From contig JBIOVM010000053.1 in NCBI GenBank assembly GCA_044867785.1, positions 9,312 to 73,311 on the forward strand: a stretch of DNA of 64,000 bases, written 5' to 3'. Position 1 is the stretch's first letter; each line of letters begins with the position of its first letter. Position numbers and translations under genes: made by a program. A model generated the notes under the pieces. It was given only the letters and a program-made list of their open reading frames with translations, had not been told where the DNA came from and made no database searches. The stretch is from DASRDR01 sp044867785. Lineage in GTDB: Bacteria > Methylomirabilota > Methylomirabilia > Rokubacteriales > DASRDR01. Of the stretch, positions 17,414-26,327 are shown one piece after another.

Positions 17414-18469
17414 ATGGCGGAAGACCGGCTCAACCTGCCGTTCACGGGTCTCGTCTCGTTCATGCGCGCGCCCGCGGTCACGGACTTCACGCGGCTCGAC
17501 GCCGACATCGCCATCCTCGGCGCCCCGACCGACGAGGGCACGCCGTGGAAGCCCGGCTCCCGGTTCGCCCCCCGGAAGATCCGGGAGATGTCGGTCCGGT
17601 ACGCCGGGTACGGACCCACGCAGAGCCAGAAGGGCTACTACGACATCGAGGAGGACCGCCGCTACCTGGAGTACGAGCGCCAGCACAATCGCATCGTCGA
17701 CTGCGGCGACTCCGACATCATCTACACCAACGTCCGCCGCACGTTCGACAACATCACGAAGGACGTGCGGCGGATCCTGCGGGCCGGGGCTTTTCCCGTC
17801 GTGCTCGGGGGCGACCACGCGGTTACCTATCCCGTGGTCCGGGCATACGAGGAGCGCCTGAACGTCGTCCACTTCGACGCGCACCTGGACTACCGGCCGT
17901 TCGTCCACGGGGTCCAGTGGGCGAACGGCAACCCGATCCGGAACGTCGCGCAGCTCAAGACGTGCCATCACATCATCCAGGTCGGGATCCGGAGCCTGCG
18001 CACCAGCCAGTCGGACGTGGCCGACTCGCGGGCGCGCGGGAACGACATCGTGACCGTGCCCGAGCTGAAGCGGCGCGGCGCCAAGGCCATCGTCGACCGC
18101 CTGCCGGCGACCGAGCCGGTCTACGTGTCGATCGACATCGACGTCCTGGACCTCCCGCTGGTGCCGGGCTGCTCCTCCTCGGAGCCGAACGGGCTCACGT
18201 ACGACGAGCTCCGGCAGGCGCTGTTCGCGATCGCCCGGGGCCGCGAGGTGATCGGCTTCGACATGGTCGAGGTCAACCCGATGATCGACGTCGCCTCCGA
18301 CAACACCTCGCTCGTGGCGACCCAGCTGACCATCGAGTTCCTGGGGCGGATCGTCGAGCACCCCGGGTACCGGAAGCGGCATCCGATGAAGGCCCCGATC
18401 AAGGCTCCGGCCGAGCGCGTTGCCCTCCGCGCCCGGCGCGCGCGGCGGCGTCCCGCCCGGGCCCGGTGA
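17414..18469 (+). CDS. agmatinase/arginase-family ureohydrolase
   Basis: Binuclear metal hydrolase, 351 aa from the ATG at 17414 (GGGAGG lies upstream). All expected metal ligands are present: His135 in GGDH, Asp155/His157/Asp159 in FDAHLDY, and Asp241/Asp243 in SIDIDVLD. The family hydrolyses guanidino compounds (agmatine, arginine, guanidinobutyrate, guanidine) to urea plus an amine, or formimino compounds. The substrate here is not fixed by sequence. The C-terminus is a basic tail. The stop overlaps the GTG of the next gene (GTGA), a DUF1989 protein. Confidence 0.92.
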   Translation: MAEDRLNLPFTGLVSFMRAPAVTDFTRLDADIAILGAPTDEGTPWKPGSRFAPRKIREMSVRYAGYGPTQSQKGYYDIEEDRRYLEYERQHNRIVDCGDSDIIYTNVRRTFDNITKDVRRILRAGAFPVVLGGDHAVTYPVVRAYEERLNVVHFDAHLDYRPFVHGVQWANGNPIRNVAQLKTCHHIIQVGIRSLRTSQSDVADSRARGNDIVTVPELKRRGAKAIVDRLPATEPVYVSIDIDVLDLPLVPGCSSSEPNGLTYDELRQALFAIARGREVIGFDMVEVNPMIDVASDNTSLVATQLTIEFLGRIVEHPGYRKRHPMKAPIKAPAERVALRARRARRRPARAR

Positions 18470-19062
18470 GCGACGCCCCGCGCGACTTCATCATCCCGGC
18501 GGGCCACGCCCGAATGTGGCGGATGCGGGCTGGGGAGCGGGTGACCATCGCCCAGACCGAGGGCCACCAGGTGGGCGACCTGGTGGCGCTCAACGCGGCC
18601 GACGTCACCGAGTTCCTGAGCCCGAGCCACACGCGCCGGTGCCTGAACGCGATCCGGCTGACGCGCGGCGCGAGCCTCTACACGAACCACCGCGAGCCCA
18701 TCCTCGACCTGGTGGAGGACACTGTCGGGGTCCACGACTTCCTGGCGCCGGCCTGCGACCCCTACCGCTATCGCCGCGACTTCGGCGTCGAGGACCACCG
18801 GAGCTGCCGGATGAACTTCGTCGAGGCCCTCGCCACGCTGGACCTCCCCGCGTGGCGGATCCCGGACCCCGTGAACTTCTTCCAGCACTCCCCGGTCCTC
18901 GCGGACGGGCGCTACCTGAGCGCCGCCTCGCCGGCCGGGCCTGGCGACTACGTGACGCTGCTCGCGCGCATGGACCTCGTCGCGGCCTGCTCGGCGTGCC
19001 CGCAGGACCTGGCACCGACGAACGCCGGCCGGCCGACCGATCTCCGCGTCAGGCTCGGGTGA
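18466..19062 (+). CDS. DUF1989 (urea carboxylase-associated / carboxyguanidine-deiminase-like) protein
   Basis: A 198-residue DUF1989 protein, translationally coupled to the ureohydrolase by GTGA. Conserved features are the N-terminal P-A-G-x-A-x-x-W-R-M, SHTRRC, YTNHREPIL, H90 with Cys97 (HDFLAPACDPYRY), Cys114, and CSACPQD near residues 175-181. These plausibly form a metal site. The family includes urea-amidolyase-associated proteins and the CgdAB subunits of carboxyguanidine deiminase, both in urea/guanidine nitrogen metabolism. Pairing with a ureohydrolase agrees with such a role, but the reaction is not known. Confidence 0.88.
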   Translation: MSDAPRDFIIPAGHARMWRMRAGERVTIAQTEGHQVGDLVALNAADVTEFLSPSHTRRCLNAIRLTRGASLYTNHREPILDLVEDTVGVHDFLAPACDPYRYRRDFGVEDHRSCRMNFVEALATLDLPAWRIPDPVNFFQHSPVLADGRYLSAASPAGPGDYVTLLARMDLVAACSACPQDLAPTNAGRPTDLRVRLG

Positions 19063-19099
19063 GGCCCCTGGACCGCACGGCGACGCACGGCAAGGCCCG

Positions 19100-19129
19100 T
19101 TGACGGCCCGCGCCGAACGATGCTCTACT
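19100..19129 (+). promoter_or_regulatory. probable sigma-70-type promoter upstream of ridA-like gene
   Basis: TTGACG at 19100-19105 and TCTACT at 19124-19129, separated by 18 bases, in the 124-base gap before the RidA-like gene. It would drive the RidA-like gene and the transporter genes that follow, apart from the ureohydrolase pair. Confidence 0.45.
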
Positions 19130-19186
19130 CGGGCTGACGCATCGCCGTTTTCACCTTGCCGTCCCGAGTCACGGGAGACGTCTCGA

Positions 19187-19591
19187 ATGCCCAAGCAGTT
19201 CATCCGGCAGTTCGACGCCTCGGCGTACAAGCACGGCGCGCGCGGCATCTACTCCATGGCCATCCGGACCCGCGGCGACTTCGTCTTCCTCCGGGGCCAG
19301 ACCGGCTTCGACCTGGAGGGGAACTTCGTCGGCCGGGGCGACCCGGGCGCGCAGGCCGAGCAGGCGTGCCGGAACGTCCGGCAGCTGATGGAGGAAGCGG
19401 GCGGGAGCATCAAGGACGTCTGCAAGCTCACGGTGTTCGTGACGGACGTCGCCTACCGCCCGGCGGTCTACGAGATGATCGAGCGCCACTTCGAGGGAGT
19501 CCACCACTGCAGCACCGGCGTGGTCGTACAGGGCCTGGCGCTACCCGAGCTCCTGGTCGAGATCGACGCCTTCGCGGTGATCGACCGGTGA
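19187..19591 (+). CDS. RidA/YjgF-family protein
   Basis: 134-residue protein of the RidA family, small trimeric enzymes that hydrolyse reactive enamines/imines or act as related amidohydrolases. Features are the internal LRGQTGFDLEG, the helix AEQACRNVRQLMEEAGGS and VEIDAFAV at the C-terminus. Where RidA proper has the catalytic Arg (A-R-S-C-V-x-V), this protein reads CSTGVVVQ (about residues 108-115), so classical 2-aminoacrylate deaminase activity is doubtful. The start at 19187 follows GGGAG with about 9 bases spacing. It precedes the binding-protein gene by 31 bases. Confidence 0.88.
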   Translation: MPKQFIRQFDASAYKHGARGIYSMAIRTRGDFVFLRGQTGFDLEGNFVGRGDPGAQAEQACRNVRQLMEEAGGSIKDVCKLTVFVTDVAYRPAVYEMIERHFEGVHHCSTGVVVQGLALPELLVEIDAFAVIDR

Positions 19592-19622
19592 CCGGCGCGG
19601 CCGCGCGAGGAGGAGGGGGGCG

Positions 19623-21194
19623 ATGAGGGGGAGTCAGAGGCGCGAGCAGGAGACGGACATGACGCGGCGGCAGCTGTTCCGGCTGGCCGCGGTGGGCGGC
19701 GCGCTCGGGGCGGCGGAGCCGATCGTCCGGAGCCGGGGGCACGGCCGGGCCTGGGCCCAGACCCCGCGCGCGGGCGGGACACTCAAGATGGCCTGGGCCA
19801 GCTCGCCGCGGACGCTGGATCCGGCGCTGACGATCCAGGGCGACGAGTACATGATCACCCAGGCGGCCTACGACAACCTGACCCGCGTCGACGAGAACCT
19901 GCGACCGCAGCCCATGCTGGCCACCCAGTGGACCCCCGACGCGCAGTCGAAGGTCTGGACGTTCACCCTGCGGAAGGGCGTGAAGTTCCACCACGGTCGC
20001 GAGCTCAAGGCCAGCGACGTCGTCTTCACGTTCGAACGCATCCTGGATCCGAAGACCGGCTCGCCGGGGCGGAACGCGATGGGACCCATCGAGAAGGTGG
20101 AGGCGGTCGACGACTACACGGTCCGCTTCCGGATGGCGACCCCCTACGCCGACCTGCCGGTCAGCGTCGGCGTTACGTTCGGCCGCATCGTGCCCGCCGA
20201 CCGCGCCGATAAGCTGGCGACCGAGCCGTCGGGGACCGGTCCCTTCCGGGTCGTCGAGTTCAAGCCGGGCGAGCGCACGCGGATGGTGCGGTTCGCGGAT
20301 TACTGGGACAAGCCCCGCCCGTACCTCGACGAGCTGTGGCAGGTCAACATGCCGCAGCAGGCGACCCAGGTCGCGTCCCTCAGCGGCGGCGACGTCCACA
20401 TGATGTTCGAGGTCCCGGTGGCGTTCATCGGGACGCTGGAGAAGGCCCGGGGCGTGTCCCTCGTGTCGGTGAAGAGCACGTCGTTCCAGCCCGTGGTCAT
20501 GGCGACCGACCGCAAGCCCTTCGACGACAACCGCGTGCGCCTGGCCATGAAGCTCCTCCTCGACCGTGAGGCGATCATCAAGGCCATCTGGCAGGGGCGC
20601 GGGACCATCGCCAACGATCATCCGGTGCCGGACATCAACCCGTTCCACGTCGCGCTGCCCCAGCGGACGCGTGACGTTGCGCGGGCCAAGCAGCTCCTCG
20701 CCGAGGCGGGTCACCCCCAGGGGTTCAGCACGGAGATCTGGACGTCGAACGAGCGGGTCGGGATGCAAGAGCTGGCCGTCGCCGTCCAGCAGATGGTGGC
20801 GCCCGTCGGCGTCAAGATCGAGGTCAAGACCGTCCCGTGGTCGGTCTTCAACTCGAACGTCTACAAGAAGGAAGGGCTCTACATCAATAACTGGTTCGGG
20901 CGGGCGACGACCGACGAGACGCTCTTCCCCTACTTCCACTCGACCGGGAGCTGGAACGAGGGAAAGTACGCGAACCCGAAGCTCGACAAGCTTCTCGAGG
21001 ACGGTCGCTCGCTCACCGAGGCCGGGAAGCGCAAGGAGGCGTACGCCGAGGCGCAGAAGGTGATCTCCGACGAGGGGCACTACGCAGTCGTCTACCACAC
21101 CCAGTACACGAGCGCGATGCGGTCGAGCGTCAAGGGCTACACGCTCCACCCGCTCCGCTGGTGCGACTTCCGCACCACCTTCCTCGAGGCCTGA
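19623..21194 (+). CDS. dipeptide-type ABC transporter substrate-binding protein (SBP_bac_5), Tat-like signal
   Basis: Periplasmic binding protein of the DppA/OppA/NikA class, 523 aa. A twin-arginine-type signal (TRRQLFRLAAVGGALGAA, residues 14-31) is followed by A-W-A-Q. The mature part has typical features: TLDPALT, DNLTRVDENL, W-T-F-T-L-R-K-G-V-K-F-H-H-G, DVVFTFERILDPK. The start at 19623 follows a long AGGAGG tract; an ATG at 19659 with its own AGGAG is the alternative. It is a close paralogue of the binding protein encoded at 32863. First of four transporter genes in order A-B-C-DF. Confidence 0.94.
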   Translation: MRGSQRREQETDMTRRQLFRLAAVGGALGAAEPIVRSRGHGRAWAQTPRAGGTLKMAWASSPRTLDPALTIQGDEYMITQAAYDNLTRVDENLRPQPMLATQWTPDAQSKVWTFTLRKGVKFHHGRELKASDVVFTFERILDPKTGSPGRNAMGPIEKVEAVDDYTVRFRMATPYADLPVSVGVTFGRIVPADRADKLATEPSGTGPFRVVEFKPGERTRMVRFADYWDKPRPYLDELWQVNMPQQATQVASLSGGDVHMMFEVPVAFIGTLEKARGVSLVSVKSTSFQPVVMATDRKPFDDNRVRLAMKLLLDREAIIKAIWQGRGTIANDHPVPDINPFHVALPQRTRDVARAKQLLAEAGHPQGFSTEIWTSNERVGMQELAVAVQQMVAPVGVKIEVKTVPWSVFNSNVYKKEGLYINNWFGRATTDETLFPYFHSTGSWNEGKYANPKLDKLLEDGRSLTEAGKRKEAYAEAQKVISDEGHYAVVYHTQYTSAMRSSVKGYTLHPLRWCDFRTTFLEA

Positions 21195-21196
21195 TC

Positions 21197-21230
21197 GCGG
21201 GGAGGGGGGCCCCCCGGCCCCCCCTCCCGC
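21197..21230 (+). repeat. GC-rich hairpin between binding-protein and permease genes
   Basis: Inverted repeat with arms of 15 bases (21197-21211 and 21216-21230), a four-C loop and only a small internal mismatch. It lies directly after the binding-protein stop and before dppB. Such structures often protect the binding-protein part of the mRNA or reduce read-through into permease genes. Confidence 0.6.
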
Positions 21231-21247
21231 CTCCTCCCCCGCGCTCG

Positions 21248-22195
21248 ATGCGCGTCGTCGCCTTCCTGGGCCGGCGCCTCCTCCTGGTCGCGCTGGTGAT
21301 GGCGATCGTGTCGGTGCTGATCTTCGCGGTCGTCCAGATCCTGCCCGGCGATGTCGCGGTGATGATCCTCGGCACCTCGGCCACGCCCGCCGACCTCGCC
21401 GCCCTCCGCGTCAAGCTCGGGCTCGACCGTCCGGCGCCGCTCCGCTACCTCGACTGGATCGGGGGCGCCATCCGCGGCGACTGGGGGGCGTCGCTCCTCT
21501 ACCAGGTCCCGGTACGGCCCTTGGTGCTCGAGCGGCTCGGCCGGTCCGCGGTGCTGGCCGGGCTCGCGCTGGTGGTGGCGGTGCCGCTGGCCGTGGGGCT
21601 GGGCGCACTCTCGGCGCTCCGGCGCGGACGACTCGTCGACCAGGCGGTCGGCCTGACGACGCTCGTGGCGGTCTCCCTCCCCGAGTTCATCATCGGGACG
21701 GTCCTGGTCCTGGTGGTCGCGTTCCAGTTCGACCTCCTGCCGCCGTCGAGCCTGATCGACCCCGAGACGAGCCTCTGGAGGGCGGCTCCCAGCCTGATCC
21801 TGCCGACGCTCACGCTGGTCCTGGCGCTGCTCGCGCACATGATCCGCATGACCCGCGCGAGCATGCTCGAGGTGCTCGAGCAGCCGTACGTCCGGGCGGC
21901 GCGGCTCCGGGGGCTCCGGCCCCGCCGGGTCGCGCTCCGCCACGCGCTCCGGAACGCGCTCCTGCCCACCGTGGGGATCATCGCCATCAACGTGGGGTAC
22001 CTGATCGGCGGCATCGTCGTCGTCGAGACCGTCTTCGCCTATCCCGGGCTCGGCCGGCTCATGGTGGACGCGGTCAACCACCGCGACGTCCCGGTCATCC
22101 AGATGGCCGCGCTCCTCATCGCCCTCACCTACGCGCTCGCGAACCTGGCGGCCGATCTGGCCTACGCATACCTCGACCCCCGGATCCGGTACTGA
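21248..22195 (+). CDS. dipeptide-type ABC permease, DppB family
   Basis: 315-residue permease from the ATG at 21248. It begins with a short cytoplasmic segment and helix 1, followed by V-Q-I-L-P-G-D and the LRVKLGLDRP sequence typical of DppB. Further helices, the EAA loop (EQPYVRAARLRGLRPRRVALRHALRNALLP) and the C-terminus YLDPRIRY complete the match. It forms the channel with the DppC-type protein whose gene follows after 4 bases. Confidence 0.95.
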   Translation: MRVVAFLGRRLLLVALVMAIVSVLIFAVVQILPGDVAVMILGTSATPADLAALRVKLGLDRPAPLRYLDWIGGAIRGDWGASLLYQVPVRPLVLERLGRSAVLAGLALVVAVPLAVGLGALSALRRGRLVDQAVGLTTLVAVSLPEFIIGTVLVLVVAFQFDLLPPSSLIDPETSLWRAAPSLILPTLTLVLALLAHMIRMTRASMLEVLEQPYVRAARLRGLRPRRVALRHALRNALLPTVGIIAINVGYLIGGIVVVETVFAYPGLGRLMVDAVNHRDVPVIQMAALLIALTYALANLAADLAYAYLDPRIRY

Positions 22196-22199
22196 CCCG

Positions 22200-23066
22200 A
22201 TGGGCGCGACCCCGGTCCGCAGCGGAGCCGCCTTCGTCCGGGCCGTGCTCCTCGGCTCGCCGACGGCCGCCGTCGGAACGGCGCTCCTGGCCGTGCACCT
22301 GGGGCTCGCGCTCTTCGGCCCGACGCTCGCCCCGCGGGACTTCGCGCAGTTCGACATCCTCCACGCACTCGAGCCCCCGTCGCGCGAGTTCTGGGGCGGC
22401 ACCGACCAGTTCGGCCGGGACCAGCTGAGCCGCGTCATGTGGGGGGCGCGGGGGACGCTGCTCCTGGCGACGGCCAGCACGCTCCTCGGCGTGGGGCTCG
22501 GGGTGATCGTGGGGATGACGGGAGCGTTCTACCGGGGCCTGGTCGACGAGGTGCTGATGCGGATCGTCGACGCGCTCATGGCGCTCCCGGCGCTCCTCCT
22601 CGCCATGCTGCTCCTGACCACCGTCGGCGCCAATCCCGTCTATGTCGCGCTCGGCATCGGCGTGGTCTTCATGCCGCGCTCGGCGCGCGTCGTCCGGGGG
22701 ATCGCCCTCTCGCTCGCCGCCGCCGAGTTCATCGACGCGGCTCGGGCGCGCGGCGAGCGCGGGCCCTACATCATCTTCGCCGAGATGCTGCCGAACGCCT
22801 GGGCGCCCATCATCGTGGAGCTGACGATCCGGTTCGCCTACGCGATCCTGCTCGCCACGTCGCTCGGCTTCCTGGGCTTGGGCGCACAGCCCCCGGCCCC
22901 CGACTGGGGCCTCATGATCAACGAGGCGCTCCCGTTCCTCGCCCAGGCGCCGTGGCTCGCCATCCTGCCCGCCGTCGCCATCTCGACGGTCGTCGTGGGG
23001 GCGAACCTGGTGGGGGACGCCCTCCGGGAGACGCTCGCCCTCCGGAACCTGGGGGAAGCCGCATGA
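22200..23066 (+). CDS. dipeptide-type ABC permease, DppC family
   Basis: 288-residue permease. It has an N-terminal helix, a periplasmic segment with FWGGTDQFGRDQLSRVMWGARGT, five more helices and an EAA loop near FIDAARARGERG. Its stop overlaps the start of the ATPase gene by four bases (ATGA). Partner of the DppB-type protein upstream. Confidence 0.95.
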   Translation: MGATPVRSGAAFVRAVLLGSPTAAVGTALLAVHLGLALFGPTLAPRDFAQFDILHALEPPSREFWGGTDQFGRDQLSRVMWGARGTLLLATASTLLGVGLGVIVGMTGAFYRGLVDEVLMRIVDALMALPALLLAMLLLTTVGANPVYVALGIGVVFMPRSARVVRGIALSLAAAEFIDAARARGERGPYIIFAEMLPNAWAPIIVELTIRFAYAILLATSLGFLGLGAQPPAPDWGLMINEALPFLAQAPWLAILPAVAISTVVVGANLVGDALRETLALRNLGEAA

Positions 23067-25156
23067 CGGCGGCGGCCGGCGCCGGCCCGGTTCTCGCGGT
23101 CCGGGATCTCGAGGTCACATATCCGGCTGCCGGCGGGCCGGTGCGCGCGGTCCGCGGTGTCTCCTTCACGCTCCCGCCCGGACGGGTCCTGGGGCTGGTC
23201 GGCGAGTCGGGCTCGGGGAAGAGCACGACGGCACTGGCCGTGATGGGCGCCCTCGGGGCTGGGGTCCGCGTGACCGGCGAGGTCCGCTTCCGCGGCGAGG
23301 ACCTCGTCGGCAAGACGGCGCGGGAGCTGCGGCCGCTCTGGGGGCGGCGGCTCGCCATGGTGTTCCAGGACCCGGCGGGCACGCTCAACCCCGTGCTCAC
23401 GGTCGGGGACCAGCTCGGCGAGGTGCTCACCGAGCACGAGCGGCTCGGGCGCGCCGCCGCCCGGGCGCGGGCGCAGGAGCTCCTCGCCGCCGTCCAGCTC
23501 CCGAACCCCGGCGCCACGGCGCGGCGCTATCCGCACCAGCTCTCCGGCGGCCAGCAGCAGCGGGTCTCGATCGCGCTCGCGCTGGCGTGCGACCCGGACC
23601 TCCTGGTCCTCGACGAGCCGACCACGGGACTCGACGTGACGACCGAGGCGCGCATCCTCGACCTCATCGAGGGGCTGCGCCGGCGGACGGCGGCGAGCAT
23701 TCTCTACATCACCCACAACCTGGGCGTCATCGGCCGGCTCGCGCACGAGGTGGCGGTGATGTACGCCGGCGAGATCGTCGAGCAGGGGCCGGTCGACGCG
23801 GTCTTCGAGCGGCCCCGTCACCCCTACACGGTGGCGCTCCTCGACTGCCTCCCGCGCATCGACCGCCCGCCCGCTGCCCGGCTCCTGCCGGCGATCGAGG
23901 GGACGCTGCCCGATCCGCGCGCGGCCATCGAGGCCTGCCTCTTCGCCCCACGCTGCCCGCTGGCGGACGCCCGCTGTCATGCCGAGCGCCCCGGGCGGTT
24001 CGAGGTCGGTCCGGCACATGGCGCGCGCTGCTTCCACTGGCCGCGCGTCCCTGCGCCGGGGACGGCGCGGCCGCCTACCCTCGCCCTCCCCACCGCGCCG
24101 CCCGCGCGGTCCGGGCCGCTCCTGGAGGCGCTCCGGCTGGTCCACCACTACCGGCCGGCGAGGGGCGGCGGCGTCTTCCGGCCACCGCCCGCGGTCCGGG
24201 CCGTCGACGGGCTCTCGCTCGGCGTGTCGAGGGGAGAGACGCTGGCCGTCGTCGGGGAGAGCGGATCGGGGAAGACGACGGCCGCCCGCTGCGTCGTGGG
24301 CCTGCTGCAGCCGACGGCGGGGGAGATCCGGGTCGACAGCGACCCGGTGCCGCGCCGGCCGGCGGCGTGGCCCCGCGCCCTCCGGCGGCGGCTCCAGATC
24401 GTCTTCCAGAACCCCGACCTCACGCTCAACCCGCGCCGCTCGATCCTCCACGCGGTCGCCCGGCCGCTGGCGCTGTTCGGCCTGGCGGAGCGGGGGCGCC
24501 GCCGGGCGGTCGCCGCCCGGCTGCTGGAGGCGGTGGGACTGGAGGCGCGCCACCTCGATCTCCGGCCTGCCCAGCTCTCGGGCGGGCAGCGCCAGCGGGT
24601 CGCCATCGCGCGCGCCTTCGCCGGCCGGGCGGATCTCGTCGTGTGCGATGAGCCCACCTCGGCCCTCGACGTGTCCGTGCAGGCCACGGTGCTGAACCTC
24701 CTCGCCTCGCTCCAGGCCGAGGCCCACACCTCGTACCTCTTCATCTCCCACGACCTCTCCATCGTGCGCCACATCGCCGACCGGGTGGCCGTCCTCTATC
24801 TCGGGCGTGTCGTCGAGGAAGGCGCGACCGAGGACGTCTTCCGGCCGCCGTGGCATCCCTACACCGAGGCGCTCCTCTCGGCGGTGCCCACGCTGGGCGG
24901 GCCGCCGGCCACCGGGGCGATCCGCCTCGAGGGCCCCGCGGCCAACCCGGCCGCGCCGCCCCCAGGCTGCCCGTTCCACCCCCGCTGCCCGCGCAAGCTC
25001 GGCCCGGTCTGCGAGACGCAGACCCCGCCCGTCCTGACGGGCGAGCGTGGTCACGCCATCGCCTGCCACATCCCGCGGGCTGACCTCCTCCGGCTCCAGG
25101 CAGAATCTGCAGGCCCGCGGCCGCGCGACGCCGCGACGCCGGAGCCGCCCGCATGA
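23063..25156 (+). CDS. fused dipeptide-type ABC ATPase (DppD-DppF in one chain)
   Basis: 697-residue protein with two complete nucleotide-binding domains. Domain 1 has Walker A GESGSGKS at 47-54, signature LSGGQQQRV and Walker B LLVLDEPTTGLDV. It ends in the DppD-type oligopeptide C-terminal region with the C-x-F-A-P-R-C-P Cys motif. Domain 2 has Walker A GESGSGKT, signature LSGGQRQRV, Walker B LVVCDEPTSALDV, and another C-terminal Cys motif (CPFHPRCPRKLGPVC). These are normally two genes, and here one chain supplies both ATP sites. It energises the transporter encoded just upstream. The second transporter operon of the window has the same fusion. Confidence 0.95.
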   Translation: MTAAAGAGPVLAVRDLEVTYPAAGGPVRAVRGVSFTLPPGRVLGLVGESGSGKSTTALAVMGALGAGVRVTGEVRFRGEDLVGKTARELRPLWGRRLAMVFQDPAGTLNPVLTVGDQLGEVLTEHERLGRAAARARAQELLAAVQLPNPGATARRYPHQLSGGQQQRVSIALALACDPDLLVLDEPTTGLDVTTEARILDLIEGLRRRTAASILYITHNLGVIGRLAHEVAVMYAGEIVEQGPVDAVFERPRHPYTVALLDCLPRIDRPPAARLLPAIEGTLPDPRAAIEACLFAPRCPLADARCHAERPGRFEVGPAHGARCFHWPRVPAPGTARPPTLALPTAPPARSGPLLEALRLVHHYRPARGGGVFRPPPAVRAVDGLSLGVSRGETLAVVGESGSGKTTAARCVVGLLQPTAGEIRVDSDPVPRRPAAWPRALRRRLQIVFQNPDLTLNPRRSILHAVARPLALFGLAERGRRRAVAARLLEAVGLEARHLDLRPAQLSGGQRQRVAIARAFAGRADLVVCDEPTSALDVSVQATVLNLLASLQAEAHTSYLFISHDLSIVRHIADRVAVLYLGRVVEEGATEDVFRPPWHPYTEALLSAVPTLGGPPATGAIRLEGPAANPAAPPPGCPFHPRCPRKLGPVCETQTPPVLTGERGHAIACHIPRADLLRLQAESAGPRPRDAATPEPPA

Positions 25157-25169
25157 GGAGTGAGCTATC

Positions 25170-26327
25170 ATGACCGCCCCGTTCGATTGTACCGAGTACG
25201 CGTCTCGGCTCCGGCGCACCCGCGCGGCGATGCGCGACGCTGGCCTCGACGCCCTGCTGGTCTTCCACCAGGAGCACATGTTCTACCTGGCCGGCTACGA
25301 CCAGATCGGGTACTGGGTCTACCAGGTGCTCATCGTGCCCGCCGCCGACGAGCCCATGACCGCCGTGGTCCGCAAGGTGGACGAGCTGCTCGTCCGCGAC
25401 GGCGGCATCGTCGAGGACGTCCGCGTGTGGCTCGACGACACGAGGCGGGATCCGGCCCAGCAGACCGCCGACGTCCTGGCCGAGCGACGGCTGCTCCGCG
25501 GCAAGCGCCTTGGCATTGAGCGGAAGAGCCACGCCCTCCTCCCGTACTACTACGACCTCCTGCGGGCGGCCCTCGCGGGCGCCGAGCTGGAGGATGCCTC
25601 CGACCTCATCACCGAGCTGCGGGTCATCAAGTCGCCGGCGGAGATCGCCTACATGCGGCGGGCGGGCGAGGTGATGGACGCCGGGGTCCGGGCGGCCTGG
25701 GAGACGCTCCGCCCGGGGGTGCGCGAGTGCGACGTCCACGCCGCCGTGGCGGCCGCGATGTACCGAGCGGGGGGCGAGCACCCGTCGGTCGCGCCGCCCA
25801 TGGGCACCGGCCCCCGGACCCTCACCCAGACCCACGGAGCGGCGACGACCCGCGAGGTTCGCGCCGGCGATCCGTTCCTCCTCGAGGTCGGCGGCTGCGT
25901 CCGCCGATACCACGCCGTCTGCATGCGCACGGCGTCCGTGGGTCCGCCGGGGGACCGGACGCGGTCGATGCACGACGCGATCCGCGCGGCGACCGACGCC
26001 GGCCTCGCCGCGATCCGGCCCGGCGTCCCGACGCCGGACGTCGCGCGGATCGTTCACGGCACCCTCGCCCGTCACGGCTACTCGCGCCGCGGCCAGCACG
26101 TCGGCTACGGGATCGGCCTCGGCTACCCGCCGACCTGGATCGACAGCCTTCGCATCAAGGAGACGGATCCCCACGTGCTCCGCGAGGGGATGACCTTCCT
26201 CTTCCACGCCGGCCTTCTCGCACCGGAGGGCGACGTCTACGTGGCGCTCGGCGATCCTGTCCTGGTCACGGCCGCCGGGTACGAACGGCTCACCCGGCTG
26301 TCCCGCGAGCTCACGGTGATCCGGTGA
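25170..26327 (+). CDS. M24-family hydrolase, creatinase/ectoine-hydrolase (DoeA)-like, without metal ligands
   Basis: Pita-bread fold protein, 385 aa, with an N-terminal creatinase domain (1-155) and a C-terminal M24 domain. True aminopeptidase P enzymes bind two metals through D, D, H, E, E. Here the equivalent positions read Glu239 (LLEVGG), Ala249 (YHAVCMRT), the GYGIGLGYPP segment after His310, and His346 (FLFHAGL). Most ligands are therefore absent, as in creatinase and in ectoine hydrolase DoeA/EutD, which also has a Gly-Tyr-Pro-Pro segment. His222 is kept. It probably cleaves a non-peptide C-N bond rather than Xaa-Pro peptides. GAGGAG lies upstream. Its stop overlaps the GTG of the D-aminoacylase gene. 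Confidence 0.82.
   Translation: MTAPFDCTEYASRLRRTRAAMRDAGLDALLVFHQEHMFYLAGYDQIGYWVYQVLIVPAADEPMTAVVRKVDELLVRDGGIVEDVRVWLDDTRRDPAQQTADVLAERRLLRGKRLGIERKSHALLPYYYDLLRAALAGAELEDASDLITELRVIKSPAEIAYMRRAGEVMDAGVRAAWETLRPGVRECDVHAAVAAAMYRAGGEHPSVAPPMGTGPRTLTQTHGAATTREVRAGDPFLLEVGGCVRRYHAVCMRTASVGPPGDRTRSMHDAIRAATDAGLAAIRPGVPTPDVARIVHGTLARHGYSRRGQHVGYGIGLGYPPTWIDSLRIKETDPHVLREGMTFLFHAGLLAPEGDVYVALGDPVLVTAAGYERLTRLSRELTVIR

Noticed and set aside
22838..25279. 813-codon open frame on the minus strand
   Set aside because: Shadow of the permease and ATPase genes; composition is typical of antisense GC-rich DNA.
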